The position numbers and the translations under genes were made by a program. From NCBI GenBank assembly GCA_037951105.1, contig JBAMJV010007228.1:1-64000 (forward strand): DNA of 64,000 bases, in the 5' to 3' direction. The notes beneath the pieces are model-generated. The model had not been told where the DNA came from and did not search any database. It saw nothing but the letters and a program-made list of their open reading frames with translations. Source of the stretch: Echinarachnius parma (lineage: Eukaryota; Echinodermata; Echinoidea; Clypeasteroida; Echinarachniidae). Positions within the stretch are counted from its first letter, which is position 1; the number at the start of each line of letters is the position of its first letter. This document shows, piece by piece, positions 12,501 to 27,500 of the stretch.

Positions 12501-15500
12501 CTTTGTACATAGCCCACCCGGTTCATGTTAATTTTGGCTCCATATACAAATTGTGCAATGGCGGAGGCATCATTTTCGATTGTGCGCAGTCGAAAATCCA
12601 TCTAGTTTGCAAGCTATTTTTATCTATGAGTTATAGCAAATGTTACTTGCTCAATCCAGTTGATGTGGCAATGTGAACACATCAAGGAGCTTCTTCTTAG
12701 TAATTACATTTATGTAATTTCGCTTTTATTTTGATATTGTTGGGAAACCACCATTAAAAATGAGTTATTTGTTTGCAAGTTATTGTTTATCTATCAGTTA
12801 TAGCAACCGTTACTTTCTTAATCAAGTTGGTGAAGCGTTGTTGGAATCAGTGGATGGTGCAGTATGAACATTTTGATGAGCTCAAACTGTTTAGATTATA
12901 TTTTCATAATGTTTCTTTTTCAATCAATCCAGTTAGTGAAGCGTAGTTGGAACCAGTGGATGGTGCAGTGTGAACACAGTGAGGAGCTCAAACTGTTCTC
13001 AGCAACCAGGAAGGCAAGGTTGATGCACAGGTAGGTCTCACAAATGCAGTCAAACCTGTGTATAGTGACCACCTGAGGGAAACAAGAAAAATGGCCACTG
13101 TAGACAGGTGACCTCTATAGATACTTTCCATAATATTGTTTTTCAGTGCAGGGGATCACTTTTAGTGGCCACTTACGGCAGGTTGGCTGCTATAGACAGG
13201 TGGTGACTAAAAACATATTTGACTGTAGGTTGGAAAAAAAATGAATATGAGCAAAGAAAATTGGGCTTTGCCAGGAATCAAACCCATAAACTCGTGATTT
13301 GTTGACCAGTGTTCACGTTTTATGATCCCTCATGCTTTCCCTAGGTTGATTTCTCATCCCTTAAATTTGCCTCAGGTCCAGGAGCATTGAAAAGGGTCTC
13401 TGTGAAATACATGTACCACTATTATTAGGGGCTTGCATGTGGCTCAGTAATAAGAGCACTGCTCCAGTCATCTGGAGGTGTGGGGTTTGATGCCCAATTT
13501 TCATTGCAAATATTAATTTATAAAACAGTATATTTGTAGTCTCCCCCTATTTTTGAATGAAGTGTAATTTGAACAATACCAAGGAGAAGTTTGAAGTAAA
13601 GGGACTTAAGTTTTAACATTTATGAAAGAAGTTTGTAAATTAAATAATTCCTAAAACAATAAAAATGATTTTTTTTTTCTTCTTCAAATGAGTGAATTAA
13701 CAAATACATTTCTACACGTCTGTATTGAGCTTATTTTGTGTGTGCATAAAGATGCTCTTTGATTTGATCCATTCCAAAATAATATTTGGAAAAACACCTG
13801 TTCTTCAACTGTTGAAATTAAGTTTATACCAAACTTACCAAAGCGCAAACTTTCTTTTCATTGTTGGACAATACAGGAAGCGGTTACTTGATGCTGCTTT
13901 GCAGAAGTGGCAGGACTACACAAGATGGCGCAGAATTCGCAGGGTAATCTTACTTTAAATTGCAATTTCTAACATGCTCAGTAGGCGAGAGCATGATCAT
14001 GTCACAGGACCAGCCCTAGTTCCACTGATCTCCTAGATGTTCTCGGGTGATCCTTTACGGTGGAATGAGTAAAGGAGGTATATGTGCTCTCACTGCTCTG
14101 CTCCATTGTTTTGAGTTTCAGGTTATTCTAGCATATTGACATCGATGAGTTAGAGCCAATCATGCTAATCACAAATGTTTAAATGATAAGAAAATTGTGT
14201 TGAAAGCTTATATATCACACTGTAATCAGGTTAATGCTGACTTGAATGTTGATGATTTTCTAACCCTATAATATTTATTTATCTTGGTTGTAAATTTAGG
14301 CTCTGTTTATGAGGGCCGAAGTTCACTGTACTGCTTCAAAATAGGCTGAGACAGGCTTAATCCACTTTGGGTTAAAAACATGTTTTGAAAGCAACTATTT
14401 CATCTTAAATTATTTTCATGTTGATGTTGATGAAAACAAAATGTGTCTTGGTTGTAATTTGTAGGCCCAAAGGCCGATGTGCAGTATGCAGTGCATTTAT
14501 TGTTGATATTTAAATGTGGAGACAAATGTATTTGTAAATTTTAGTTAATTTAATGCAAGTAAATCTTTTTAAATTCTTCTTTTGTTAATTCTTTATGTTT
14601 TGTATGGTAATGTTCAGGCTAAGTGATCCATTTTTTTTTTTAATAAGTGAACCATTAACTTTATAAGTGAACAAATTTTTAAAATGAATTTTAGTCAAGG
14701 AAAATGTCTTTTAATGAAAGACATTAAATACTATTTTATGTTGATGCTAATACAAACAAAAATGTATCTGCAACTTAGTTGTATTATCAGGCTCAATACC
14801 TATGGGCTGAAGCTCACTATGAACTGCACTGCTTCCGAGGTGTGTAAACAAGCAATCAAACCAAATATGAAAGCAAATGCACCTTGTAAATAAATTAAGG
14901 TCATGTTCATGTTGATTTTATTCCAATTCTAATAAAACATTTATTTATCTTGGTGGTATATTTCAGGCTCAATACCTGAGAGCCTAAGCTCACTATGAAC
15001 TGCACTGCTAGCAAAGTTCATAAACAAACAAACAAACTATATGAAAGCAATGCACCTTGTAAATGTTCATGTTGATGTTATTCCAACATAAATACAAATA
15101 TTCATTTATCTTGGTTATATATTTCAGGCCCAATACCTGAGAGCCGAAGTTCACTATGCTCTGCAACTGCTTCCAAAGTGCCTGCACAGACTGAAACAAA
15201 ATGTGGAGCTGCAGAAGAGGAAACGGGAGCTTGCTGTACAAGCCAGGGAATTCCACAGGTAAATAATAATTAATACAATCTACCATAACAAATACCTGTC
15301 CCTTGGCCCTTATAATAATAATAATAATAACAGGCCAGCATTTATATTGCGCCATCAATCTAGAAATGATATTCCGAGACACATCATACTGTACATTATA
15401 TTATTATTTATACAAATGGCTTTATTTAGATTAGTATTGCAGTCATTATTCTTGCTTTTAATTTGGTATACAGGGAAACTCTCCTTGGTCAGTATTTCTT

Positions 15501-18500
15501 CAGATGGTGCCATAGCTACCAGACCAGTCAAGATGTCCGCATGATGGAAAGGATGGTCAGTATTCTTTTAATTGTTTTTTTTTTTTAGATTTAGACAACA
15601 GTGGATTATAATGTAGAGTTTGAAAGGGAGCCAAACTGGCACTTTCTCTTGCTGTTACTGATCTATAGGTGCACAATCTCTGTCACTACTAGGAGTATAT
15701 TTCATCTTGGGTATCACTAATAATGGAAATAATCAATGTTTTTAAAACCACTATTATCTGTTTTGACTGGATGCTGGAGGCTGCCATGTTTTCCAACTTT
15801 ACCGTATGAAATGTCAAATGACCTTGCACTATTTAAACAAAAGCGAGTTACGTAACCACTAACTTAGCAGCAAATTCAACAACATTGGTTACATGTTTTT
15901 GTTAGTGCAGGCTCAGATGACGTTTCATTTGCTAGTGGGTTAAACAAATTTGATTAATTCAATTATTAGTGATGCCCAAGAGGAAATAAACGACTAGAAT
16001 TGACAGGAATTTTGCACGTATCGGTCACAACATACGAAAACTGCAGCATTTTGTTTTCCTTTATTAAAGTTTGTGCTGTATTTCTTTCCATGAATTGTGC
16101 TATTTTCATACTAATAATGTACACCGTTATCGAATGGGCTTTCTCACAAGGTCCACTCAGAAGTTCATCGTTATTCTTGGTATATGTGCATTGTCTCAAC
16201 TCCCTTGGGAGTCCAGTTTTTGAATCATTTTTTAATTCAGATGAGAAGAAAGAGATACAGATGAAGTATCAGTTTTCCTCCCATTGATATCGTCGGTAAC
16301 AATACGTACCGGCGAATCTTCAAATTTTGGTTGATTTTTAGATTTTGAGTTTTTGGCATATTTTTGATGTCTATACCCAACTCTATCACAATTTTGTCTC
16401 TATTTTCAAATATCAATTTCTGAAAATCAATGATATCGTGAATTTTGAAGACTGAAATTTAGATATGTGATAGAGTTGGGTATAGACATAAAAAATATGC
16501 CAAAAACTCAAAATCAAAAAATCAACCGAAATTTGAAGATTTGCCGGTACGTAATGTCACCGACGATTTAAAGAACAAATGTTACATTCCTGTATAAACA
16601 AATAATAACTGTTGATTGTTATTTGTAGCTCAAGTATGTAAAGTGACTTTTAACCCATTCAGGGCCCTGTTGCAGAAAGAGTTGCAATCGATTGCAAGTA
16701 AGATCATGTTACTAAATACGCAAATCTGACTGGTTAAAATGTGCATATTTTTTTACTCCCAAAATACTCAGACTAGGGTCTATGGAAAGTGCATGTTATA
16801 CCAAAATCAATGGATTAAAAGGAGGCCTGTAAAGTGTCTAACTCCACAAAAATTACTTGGAGCTTCCTCGTTTCTCTTCTACCGTGTTGTTTAGCTTATG
16901 GTATGAGAAGAATAAAATAGGGTTAGATTTTTTCAAACGCCCCTTTAGTATGACGATATCTATCATTAATTATCATTCAGCTCAAGAGCGTTAATGAATG
17001 GTCATAAACCTCATACACATCATACAGTAATTTGTTGTAAAAGCTGACGCAAATTTTTGCTTTTTTAACCAGGAAAGCAGTGTTCTTTTTCAATGAAACT
17101 TTCACACATCATTCGGACATATCTTACAATGATTTTGGTATAGGATTGAAGTCTCAAATGTCATTTTGGGCAATATCTGACACTTAACCCTATATAGCCT
17201 GGGGGGGGGGGGGGGGCTAAAATGGCCCCCCCCTCGACATTTTTCGCGATAATTTTTTAACGCGAAAAAAACTTGCGCTGAAATTTCATGACTTTTTTCT
17301 ATTGGGTCTTGCGCATCTTTTGAAATAAAATTTTTGAAAATCGGACCTACCGTTATGAAGTCACATGACCTTTTGTCTATGCATGTCAGCCCGAAAATTG
17401 CTAAATTTTGTGATTTGTGTACAAAACATATGGAAATATCAGTTTTCATAAAAAGAGATATATCATTGGTTATTTGGTCTTGTTTACATTTAAGGTGTTT
17501 GTTTTGGGGTTCATAGTAGTTGATTTATCATTAGAAATAAAATAAACAACAAAAACAATAAAATACATAAGCTAAAAAAACAAAGAAATACATAAGAAAT
17601 TATAAAAACAATAGAAAACATAAGGAAGAACCTGGCTCTTCCAAATTTTTTGGTTGTATTATTATTCCAAATGGTCTAAAGAACATATGTAGTGAAAACC
17701 AATGTTCAATTATGAAGAATATATGATTTATGGGTAAAAATATGAATTTATGACCTTATTTGCATAAATTACCATAATTATGCAAAAATAATGCATTTTT
17801 CTAAAAATTTGAAATTACCATAGTATTCTATACACTTCACTAAACATGCTTGCAAGTTTTCGCGGCGAACGGCCGCTTCGCGGCGAGATCTTAGGGGGGG
17901 GCCAAATTAGCCCCCCCCCCGGGCTGTGCATTTTCAAAATAGCCCGGGCTATATAGGGTTAACAGGGTTAAACAATTGAATTTGCTATTATATTTCCCAA
18001 GTGCTTCAATATTGATGAGAGGAAGAATACAAGCACATGGGGATCTGCTCAGGGGAAATATAATTTGCACTACATACATAGAGTGGTATAATATTATTAT
18101 TAATTACTAAAAGACATCTTTCAACATTTTTCCCCTGCAGGCCTTTCTCCATCATGAGAGTGTGACGGCTCGCAGGGTCTTTGGAGAGTGGAGAGAGAGA
18201 ACAAGGACAATGCTGAAGGAAGCTGAACAGTTGGTAAGATTCAAAATACGGTCATAAAATTCAACCTTGTTTAACTGCTTTTTTAGTTATCTGCTATAAA
18301 CCTACATGTATTTACAAGCCTCAATCTTTCAACCGGAAAATCTTATATGACATTTTCATGCATCCCTCAGTGTACATATCTAATCACAGAAAGACATATT
18401 TTACCAACCTGTTAAATTCCAAGTTATGTTAGTGTTGAATCCAACAGCTGGTGAAGTTGAAATTCACTATCTTTACTGAAGGAAGCTGAACAGTTGGTAA

Positions 18501-21500
18501 GATTCAAAATATGGTCGTCAAATTCAGCTTTGTTTAAAGGCATATATGCATGGGTTATAAAGGGTAGTCAGCAAATTCCAACTCGACTCCACCGTAATCT
18601 CTCGAGGTAAACTCAAGATATATGTTGGATCGATCGAAGAGAGGTGCTTCGAAATATCTGAACAAAGGCCTTCTTATGAAATTGCATGCAGCAAACAAAT
18701 TTCTCACGCTGTCACCTAGCCATCAAACGGCGGCACTTTGAAGTCGGTTGCGGTTAAGCGTGTTACGTGATATTTTCGCTCGTAAACATCTCTGATGGAT
18801 CTCCATTCGACTAGTACTAACATTCCGAACGCGACTATTTTTAATGCATTTTTGACTCGGGTATTCAGAAATGGGACAGTTTGCGATCGCTACTTATAAC
18901 TGAGCCAATGAGGATTACGTACCGTGCGTAAAAGTGCGCAAGATGGATCCACGCGTCTAATAACCCACGCATATATGCCTTTAACTGCTTATCAGTCATC
19001 TGCTAACCTATTTACAAGCCTCAATCTTTCAACCTGAAAAACTTGCTTGAAATAATAAAATCTTGTATTTGTTTATATATTTTTGCTTATTGTACATTAT
19101 GAACCATAAACTACAATAGTTGGTTACAAGTTATTATCAAAGCAAGCAAAACTTGATATCATGCATATTTCACTTGTCCTGGCCAAGTGAGTTAATTTTG
19201 GAATACGCCGACCCCTTACTAGGAATTTTTATTTTGCCTCCTTACTCTTAATACAGCACCTTGCCATGGATCACCACAATGCCTTGGTGTGCACAAAGGC
19301 ACTGCACAGATGGATGGACTTTGTCACAGAGGCAAGGAAAAGGTTAGTCAGGTTATTGTATCCTATGACGGAGGTATAAATAGTGTAAAGCCCTTAGAGA
19401 TCATATTGTATCATATTTGTATCATATTAGGCGCTATATGAATTAAACCTAATATTATTATTAATTGTATTATTATTATTATAATAATTATTATTAATAG
19501 TAGTAGTAGTAGTGGACTTAATTGCAGTACCATACATTTAGGGTTTAGTTTATTTAAATTTGGGTTTTTATGGTTAGCTTTATTGCCAGAAAGTGGAAAA
19601 TTAAAGTTGGGTCAGAAAATGCAGAACCACAGTTTGTTGCAATAGGCAATGCAATTGATACAAGCAGTGGCCTAAACTTTTTTTTATGAGAGAGGGACAA
19701 AAATAGGGCTGGTTTAATATAGGCAACTGCTATCAAAATATATTTTTAAATGATTCTCTCTTTCCACGAATTACTATGAATAAATGGCAGTCAAGCTATT
19801 TATTAACTTGTGTGTTTGTTGTTTTTTACTTGTGCTTCCATTTTTTTCTCCATCCAGATGTGACTTTGAAAGAACTGCAGCCGTCCACAGCTACCTCAAT
19901 ACAATGAAGATGGCCTTCGGAATATGGAGAGAGGTATGATTTCTCATGGACATATAAAGGTATCTCACTTTTTTAATGAAACATCTTTTGAGTCTTTGAA
20001 ATAAATACATACATTCATACACAGAATTATGTTTGTACAATATCCTTTGCAGAATTCTCGATAAACAATATTGATCACTACTACTTCTATGTTAACAATT
20101 GACAGCATACATGTATGTATTAGATGTTGTGTCCATATCATTAACTGCTTATGAAACCTTTAATCGTATTGTAATCTTTTCCAAGTATTTCTCTATTTGC
20201 GAAAAAATTGATTATCTTATTTTTGAAATAGTTTGGTCTGCAGTCTGCACATGTGCAAATATGTTTGAGTATGAGAGGTCTTACATATTTCAAATATAAT
20301 TCTTAACCGATATACATTGTAGCCTATTTTAGGCATGTCACATTTTAGGACACCTATTAACCCTATATAGCCCGGGCTATTTTGAAAATGCATAGCCGGG
20401 GGGGGGGCTAATTTGGCCCCCCCCTAAGATCTCGGCCGCGAAGCGGCCGTTTCCCGCGAAAACTTGCACGCATGTTTAGTGAAGTGTATAGAATACTATG
20501 GTAATTTTAAATTTTTAGAAAAATGCATTATTTTGGCATAATTATGGTAATTTATGCAAATAAGGTCATAAATTCATATTTTTACCCATAAATCATATAT
20601 TCTTCATAATTGAACATTGGTTTTCACTACATATGTTCTTTAGACCATTTGGAATAATAATACAACCAAAAAATTTGGAAGAGCCAGGTTCTTCCTTATG
20701 TTTTCTATTGTTTTTATAATTTCTTATGTATTTCTTTGTTTTTGTAGCTTATGTATTTTATTGTTTTTGTTGTTTATTTTATTTCTAACGATAAATCAAC
20801 TACTATGAACCCCAAAACAAACACCTAAAATGTAAACAAGACCAAATAACCAATGATATATCTCTTTTTATGAAAACTGATATTTCCATATGTTTTGTAC
20901 ACAAATCACAAAATTTAGCAATTTTCAGGCTGACATAACGGTAGGTCCGATTTTCAAAAATGTTCAAAAGATGCGCAAGACCCAATAGAAAAAAGTCCTG
21001 AAATTTCAGCGCAAGTTTTTTTCGCGTTAAAAAATTATCGCGAAAAATGTCGAGGGGGGGGGCCATTTTACCCCCCCCCCCCCCCCCCCCGGGCTATATA
21101 GGGTTAAAACCTGAATGGACCATTAGTTTGAAAGGAAAATAAATGATGAAATAATGTTGATTGTTGTTACTGTTGCAGTACATTGCTCAGCGGAGATGCA
21201 AGTCTGTAAAGAAGGCAAGGGCAGACGCACACTTCAAGTACAAACAACTGAGACTCGTCTTGACCGCATGGAAGGTATTAAAGTTATCAACAATTGGTAC
21301 AGTACACAGCTGGTTTATGATTGCACCATGTAGAAATTAGGAATGGAAGGTGGAAAGTTCTTAAAAAAACTGTTGATATTCTTTCTAGGGCTTGTAGTCC
21401 ATAAACTGATCCATTAAAGAGATTTAAAGAGAATTTTAGTAACCCAAACCTGCACCATTGCATTACAAACTAATAGTTATAATTCCACCATGCTCGAACG

Positions 21501-24500
21501 GTATACACAATTACAATCAACTAAGTAAAAAGCCTGTTATCATAAAAAAGAGCTGTTAAAACTCAAGAGGGCACTTTTTAAAACTTATTGGTTTCAACCA
21601 TTTTTCATGCAAAATTGTGCTTGTGATGTTTTGTTAAAATAATGATTAGATAGAGATAACATCAACAACTATTTAAAAACCTCTTTTTTATTTTGTGTAT
21701 TTTCTGAAGAGTCAAGATATCGTCTGGCTAGACGATATATAAATAAAATATTTTGAAATCAAATTTTACAACTATTAAAGCATTTGAAAGGGAATGATTC
21801 TCATTTCACATGTTTTATTCAATGAACTTTCAAATGGAATTAAAACCAACCCAAAAAACCCTTGCAATTTTTTTTGCGGGAAGTACCAATACTAAAGAGA
21901 TCCATTTACTATGTCAAGTTCAACCACAATCACTTGGACCTTTCACAATTAGCTTGTACCTTGGTATTTGGCATATAAATGGTAACAGAAAAATATCATG
22001 GATTTTGATTTTTCAATTGTCTCCCTAATTATGGAGATATTTCTGATTGGAAAGCTGTGCGATTGTACAAATATTTGACAGAATCAGTGGGCTTGAAGAG
22101 GAGGTTAGATCAAGTTGAGTAGTATTAGTAAGCTATTAGAATTAAATTTGTAAGTACAAAATTGCAATTTATATTCCATCCCTATTCCTATTTCTGTAGG
22201 TTCACTGCCAAGAGATGCATGATGTGTATGAAGTTGCAACTGCCAAGGAGAAAGGAGCAAACATGAAGAAACTGAAGTAAGTCAAATATATTTTCAAATT
22301 AATGTGTAATCAGTAATGAATATTGTAGGAGCCATGCCTTTGAATGATTGAAACAGATAAATGACATCATTCTAGTCCATTGGGATCATCATCATCTTCA
22401 CCATTATCATCACACATAATTTGTCTCTTTTTTTCCCCTTCAGTATTTAGGGTAAAATGCATACATTGCAATAAACTTGACTACATTTTATCAAAACCAA
22501 AAAAATATGTATATATATAAAAAGGGAAATTTTGAACTTCCAACAGCAGAATATTTGTTATAATCAGAAATCTGCTAATTATGTAATTACTACTTATCTT
22601 GTGCTTCCTTGTACCTGTAGATATGCATTCAGTGAATGGAGGCAGCACACTGAGGATACAAGAGAAGCGAACATGCTACAAGAGGCTGCCATGTTGCACT
22701 GGAAGACAAAGCTGATGCACAAGGTATTCTTTCTGGATACTTCTTTTGTGTGACTGTAAATATGGTTAGAATGCTCCTGTGTTAGTGGAACTCTCTTGTG
22801 CAGTAATGAATTGAGATAGCACACTGGGGAAGAAGAGAGAAGACTACGAGAAGCTGCCATGTTGCACTGGAAGACAAAGCTGATGCACAAGTTATTCTTT
22901 CTTGCTACTTCTTTTGTGTTACTGTAAATATGGGTGGAATGATCCAGACTTGAGTGGGACTCTCTGTTTGAAGTACCTACACTTGGCATCTTGTTAATTG
23001 TTGTTCATTTATGTAAATTGTGACTCACAAGTTTACCATTGTCAACAATTATTTTGATTATGTGATCACTAATACAATTAACTCTTAACGTGCCAGGGGT
23101 TTTAATGCTCTATGGCATTTGTGTGCATTGTAACTCGCAAAAATGTGAGCTTGGCACGTTAGGAGTTAAAGGATGCGGTGGGAAAGCAAACAAGCAGTGA
23201 TATTGACCTATGTGTCAATTATTTAATTAAAACAAATTTACTATGCTTTCTCTTGCACAACAGAGTGCAAGGATCAAATAAGGATGTTGGGTTATGAGCT
23301 CATCAGATTGCAAAGATCCTCATACCCATTTTATATATAATGCTAATTACGACTCTTCCATGCGAAAAATTGAGCAAAATGTATATGTTATGATTATTGT
23401 TGTACTTTGTAATAGGTGCTAGCAGCATGGCACATGTGGGCCCAGAATAATGCTGCAGATTCAGCCATAGAGACATGGAGAGTAGAACAGATGCAAAGCC
23501 AACTCAACAGAGGTAATTAGAATTCAATTTCAATTTAATGTAATCCATACATATTTCATAGAAATACAAGATCTGTATACATTTTGTACTTTGTATCATT
23601 TTATACCTTCAAGTTATCTAGAATGCAATAAGATAAATACAGTTATGCACCACAAATATAATTTAGATTTTCAATATGCTATTTTTCTGAAGGAAAATCA
23701 CATTTTCTCAATTTTAATGCATATCAGTATGATATTGCCAGAGCATACAGATTGATCATGATTACATTCAGGTAAGTTTTAGTTAAATAGCAGCATCTGT
23801 ACATTTATACAAGCCTCCACACTAACGTTTTCCTCTTCTGATCCTATCAGGCAAATAAAATCATAATTATTCAAATTATACAGAGAATTCATTTGCCCAC
23901 TCGCTTCTAAATACACAAAGGGAATTACATTCTACTCTTGTAGTTGAACCAAATTGTCAGTTGCCAGATTGGGCAACCAGGCTAGACTATTTATGACATG
24001 TTTAGTTCAGCAAGTGCTAGTGTCGAGCCATTATTTGACTGACTTACTGACTTAGGTGCACAGGACGGTGTGTCCTTTCGCTCCCCTACGAGAGATTCTG
24101 TTCCACTCCGGTCTGTTCTGGGCTATGAGCTCTGCCTCGTGTAAAGGTAGTCCCACGTCGCTCTTGGCTTGGTCTCTCCATCTTGTAGGAGGGCGTCCCG
24201 GGGGTCTACGTGCGTCAAAGTCCGAAGGCCATTATTTATATAATTCTATTCATTGCTTCACAGGCAAACTGAGAAGGTCTCTACTAGCGTGGAAGGACCG
24301 TGCAAAGACAGCAGCGGATGATGCGAGGATGGAGGAGAAAGCAGACATCTTCCACAACAGGAAGCTGAAAGAAAGAAGCCTGAAGCAATGGCAGCAGTTC
24401 AGATTACTGTGTCTCAAGAAACAGGTGAGGTCATTCATCCCATTGCCAGCTGGATTACAGATAAGGGCGTGTGGGAGGGGGATACAAATATGACATATGA

Positions 24501-27500
24501 TTACCATGTTTATTGCTTATTTGTTTTTGTATTCTTGAGAACTACACATTAACCTGCCTGTTACAAATGTCTGAACCAAGCAACAAGCTGTGAATATCCA
24601 TTGCCAAAGCAAGAGTTTTATCCTCAATGTTCCAAGTTAAATGTAATTTTGTTATGATCTTCTGAAAATATATTGTTGATTCCATTTCAGCTGATGACCA
24701 GGCAAGCTCTGTGGCTGAACAAGATCAGAATGCAATCAAAATTCCTCTGCAAGTGGAAGCACCAGGTAAGATAATCATGATGATTATTGACGGCAAAGTT
24801 TGATACCGACTCTTAGATTATAAGTCACATAACCAAATGGATACCGCTAGACCAAGTTTAATCCAAATTTGTAAATCTATACTTCTGCATAAAATTGTGT
24901 AAATAAATTTGTTTATACATTCTGTTGACAATAGTAATGCAATGCAAAGTAATGAAATTATCCTATTATTTTCTTCTTTGATTAAGCTTGGAAAGCAAGC
25001 GAACCAGAAGACATCAATTTCCCAATTTTGTTGTTAAAGAGGTGTCAAAATTATGACATTAATCAAGAAAATTGTTTCTCCTTACCTATCAAAGTTTGCT
25101 GAAGCGCATGAAGAGAAACGCAAGACGGTGATGGCACTCTGGCTATGGAGCATGCGTCTACAGCAACGAACCCTTTACATATGGATGGACTACGCCACGG
25201 AACAGCGACGCAAGAAGTTGCGCATCGCGGAGGCACTGGAGCAACGCAGACAGGAGCTGTTGAAAGAAGGCGTGAGACAGTGGCTGGCTGTAGCTGCAAG
25301 CTTAGCTGAGAGAAGGGCAACTATTGCTGCAAAACACCACGCCCAGGTACCTACAAAATAGTATACATACATTTGTACAATTTGCCATTCTTTTCCATTC
25401 TTTGACACTTTTGTTTGCAAAACTCCAATACTTTGTATAACCACATGATGGAGGAGAACAAAAGCCTCAAAAGGCTTTATTATCTTTATTTATGATTTAT
25501 TTCTTCATTCCTTTGCAGAGCTCCTACAAGTCTTACCAAGTGGTGCAGCGATGTGCCACCCATTGGAGGCAGAAGACCCTGGCAAACCGCGGGAAACACA
25601 AATCACAACAACCACTACCACCAACTAGGCGCAGAGTCACTTTTGCAGACCAAGAGCAGCAGCCAAGAGGTCAAAGTTCAAAGGTCACCCAATCAGCCAC
25701 ACACTTGCCGAAAGTTGCTCCAGGTCAGCATTCAAAGGGTGCTTCAGTGGTCTCGTCGGCCCAAAGTCGTAACGCTACCACATTGGTTCTAGGCCCAACC
25801 CAGCGTTCAGTCTTTGTGCCCAAGCCCTCTGCTTCTAGTCAGCTGCCAGCCTTGAGCCTTTCAGCAGAGCAGAGTGATATGGATGGACTCCCACCACACA
25901 CAACGTTCAAGTGAGTACACACAAACAGCAGTAGTTTTGTAATATATTTGTGGACGTCCGTTCTAGGAACAGTTCAGTCTTTGTGCCCAAGCCCTCTGCT
26001 TCTAGTCAGCTGCCAGCCTTGAGCCTTTCTGCAGAGCAGAGTGATATGGATGGACTCCCACCACACACAACAGTAAAGTGAGTACACACAAACAGCAAAC
26101 AGCAGTAGTTTTGTAAGATATTTGTGGACGTCCGTTCTAGGCACAGTTCAGTCTTTGTGCCCATGCCCTCTGCTACAAATCAGCTTCCAGCCATTAGCCT
26201 ATTTTGTTGAGCAGAATTGTATGAATGAACCGCCAACGGCAATAGTCGAGTGAGTGCACACCAATAATGAGACAAGTTTTGTAACGAGTCATAAATTGTG
26301 AACTTCCATTTCAGGCCAAAAGTTGTGTCTTTTATGCCCAAGCCTTCTGCTTCAAGTCTCCTGCCAGCCATGACCCTTTATGTTGAGCGGAGTGACAGGA
26401 ACATACCACATCTACACATACAATTGTCACAATTGTTGGTACAATTGTCACAATTTTTGGTCTCCATTGACTGAGTTCTCAGCCCCAAAATTACAAATGA
26501 ATCATTGGTATTGGCTTGCAGTAATAACTGCATAACACTGCAATTATCAATGTATATAGTTTTGACATTTTCTTTATCTATCTTTTTGCAGACCTGTGAC
26601 TGTGACTGGGAAGGTCCGCCCACAGCCCCGGCGCCCAGACTTCCTGAGAGATTCCTTGAAGAGGGAGGGTTTATGGAGCCAGTCACCCATCAAAGGGCAG
26701 TCAGTTGAAAGACCAGAACTTTCAACGCCGCATGTCCCACATGGAACTTTAGGTGGAGCAACAGGTATCGGGAGAAGTTATGGAGACAGTGAACTTAGAG
26801 ATGCCTCATTGCAAAGTACAGGTGGTGCTTCGGTAGAAGCAGTGGGACGAGATGGCAATCAGGAAGACTCTCACCGTAGGAATGCTGCACTGCATAGGAC
26901 AAGGACAGAAAATGGTGTTCCATTTGAAAGAGGTAGACTCGAGGGAAGTGATAACAACTCGCACCATGAGATTGCCCCTTTGCGAAGCACAAAGAGTGGT
27001 GCATCATTTGCGATGAGGAGACAACGGAGTGATATGGAATCTGCCCCAATGAAGTCGAACGATGATACTCATGAGGACGATGAGGATAGATTTCAACAAG
27101 CGAATGTCATCGAGTATGGGAATCAACATAGAAGAAATGTGCAATCTTCTGCAACAAACGTGAACAGTCAAGAGAGAGATGAAGAAAGATTGCAACACGG
27201 AAAGAACATCACAAATGAGAATGAAGATGGAGGCAGAGACGTGCAAGAGAATTTTCAAACAAGTTATCCGATGAGACCAGCCGTCCTTCTACCTCCATCT
27301 GCCTTCACTGCAGGGGCTTCTTTCAAGACCAAACAAGGTACATTGCTTACTGTGAGCTGGTAACCATTGATTTTTTGTCAGTTTTGTGGTAATTGGTCCA
27401 TCTAAAATCTCAAAGAAATTATTGTACCAGGCCGGTTGGGCCACTAGCAAATAGTTAAATCGTTCTATGGAGAATATTTGCTAGTGGACATGAAATTATC

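Noticed and set aside
17102..17516. 115- and 60-residue frames in SFI1 intron 16
   Set aside because: The frames overlap the TTAA element ends, and the counterpart in copy 2 does not keep the same coding extent. No transposase motif is present.
25053..25094. Extension of SFI1 exon 26 upstream to an ATG at about 25053
   Set aside because: The acceptor CCTTACCTATCAAAG at 25094 keeps phase with exon 25, and homology begins after it.
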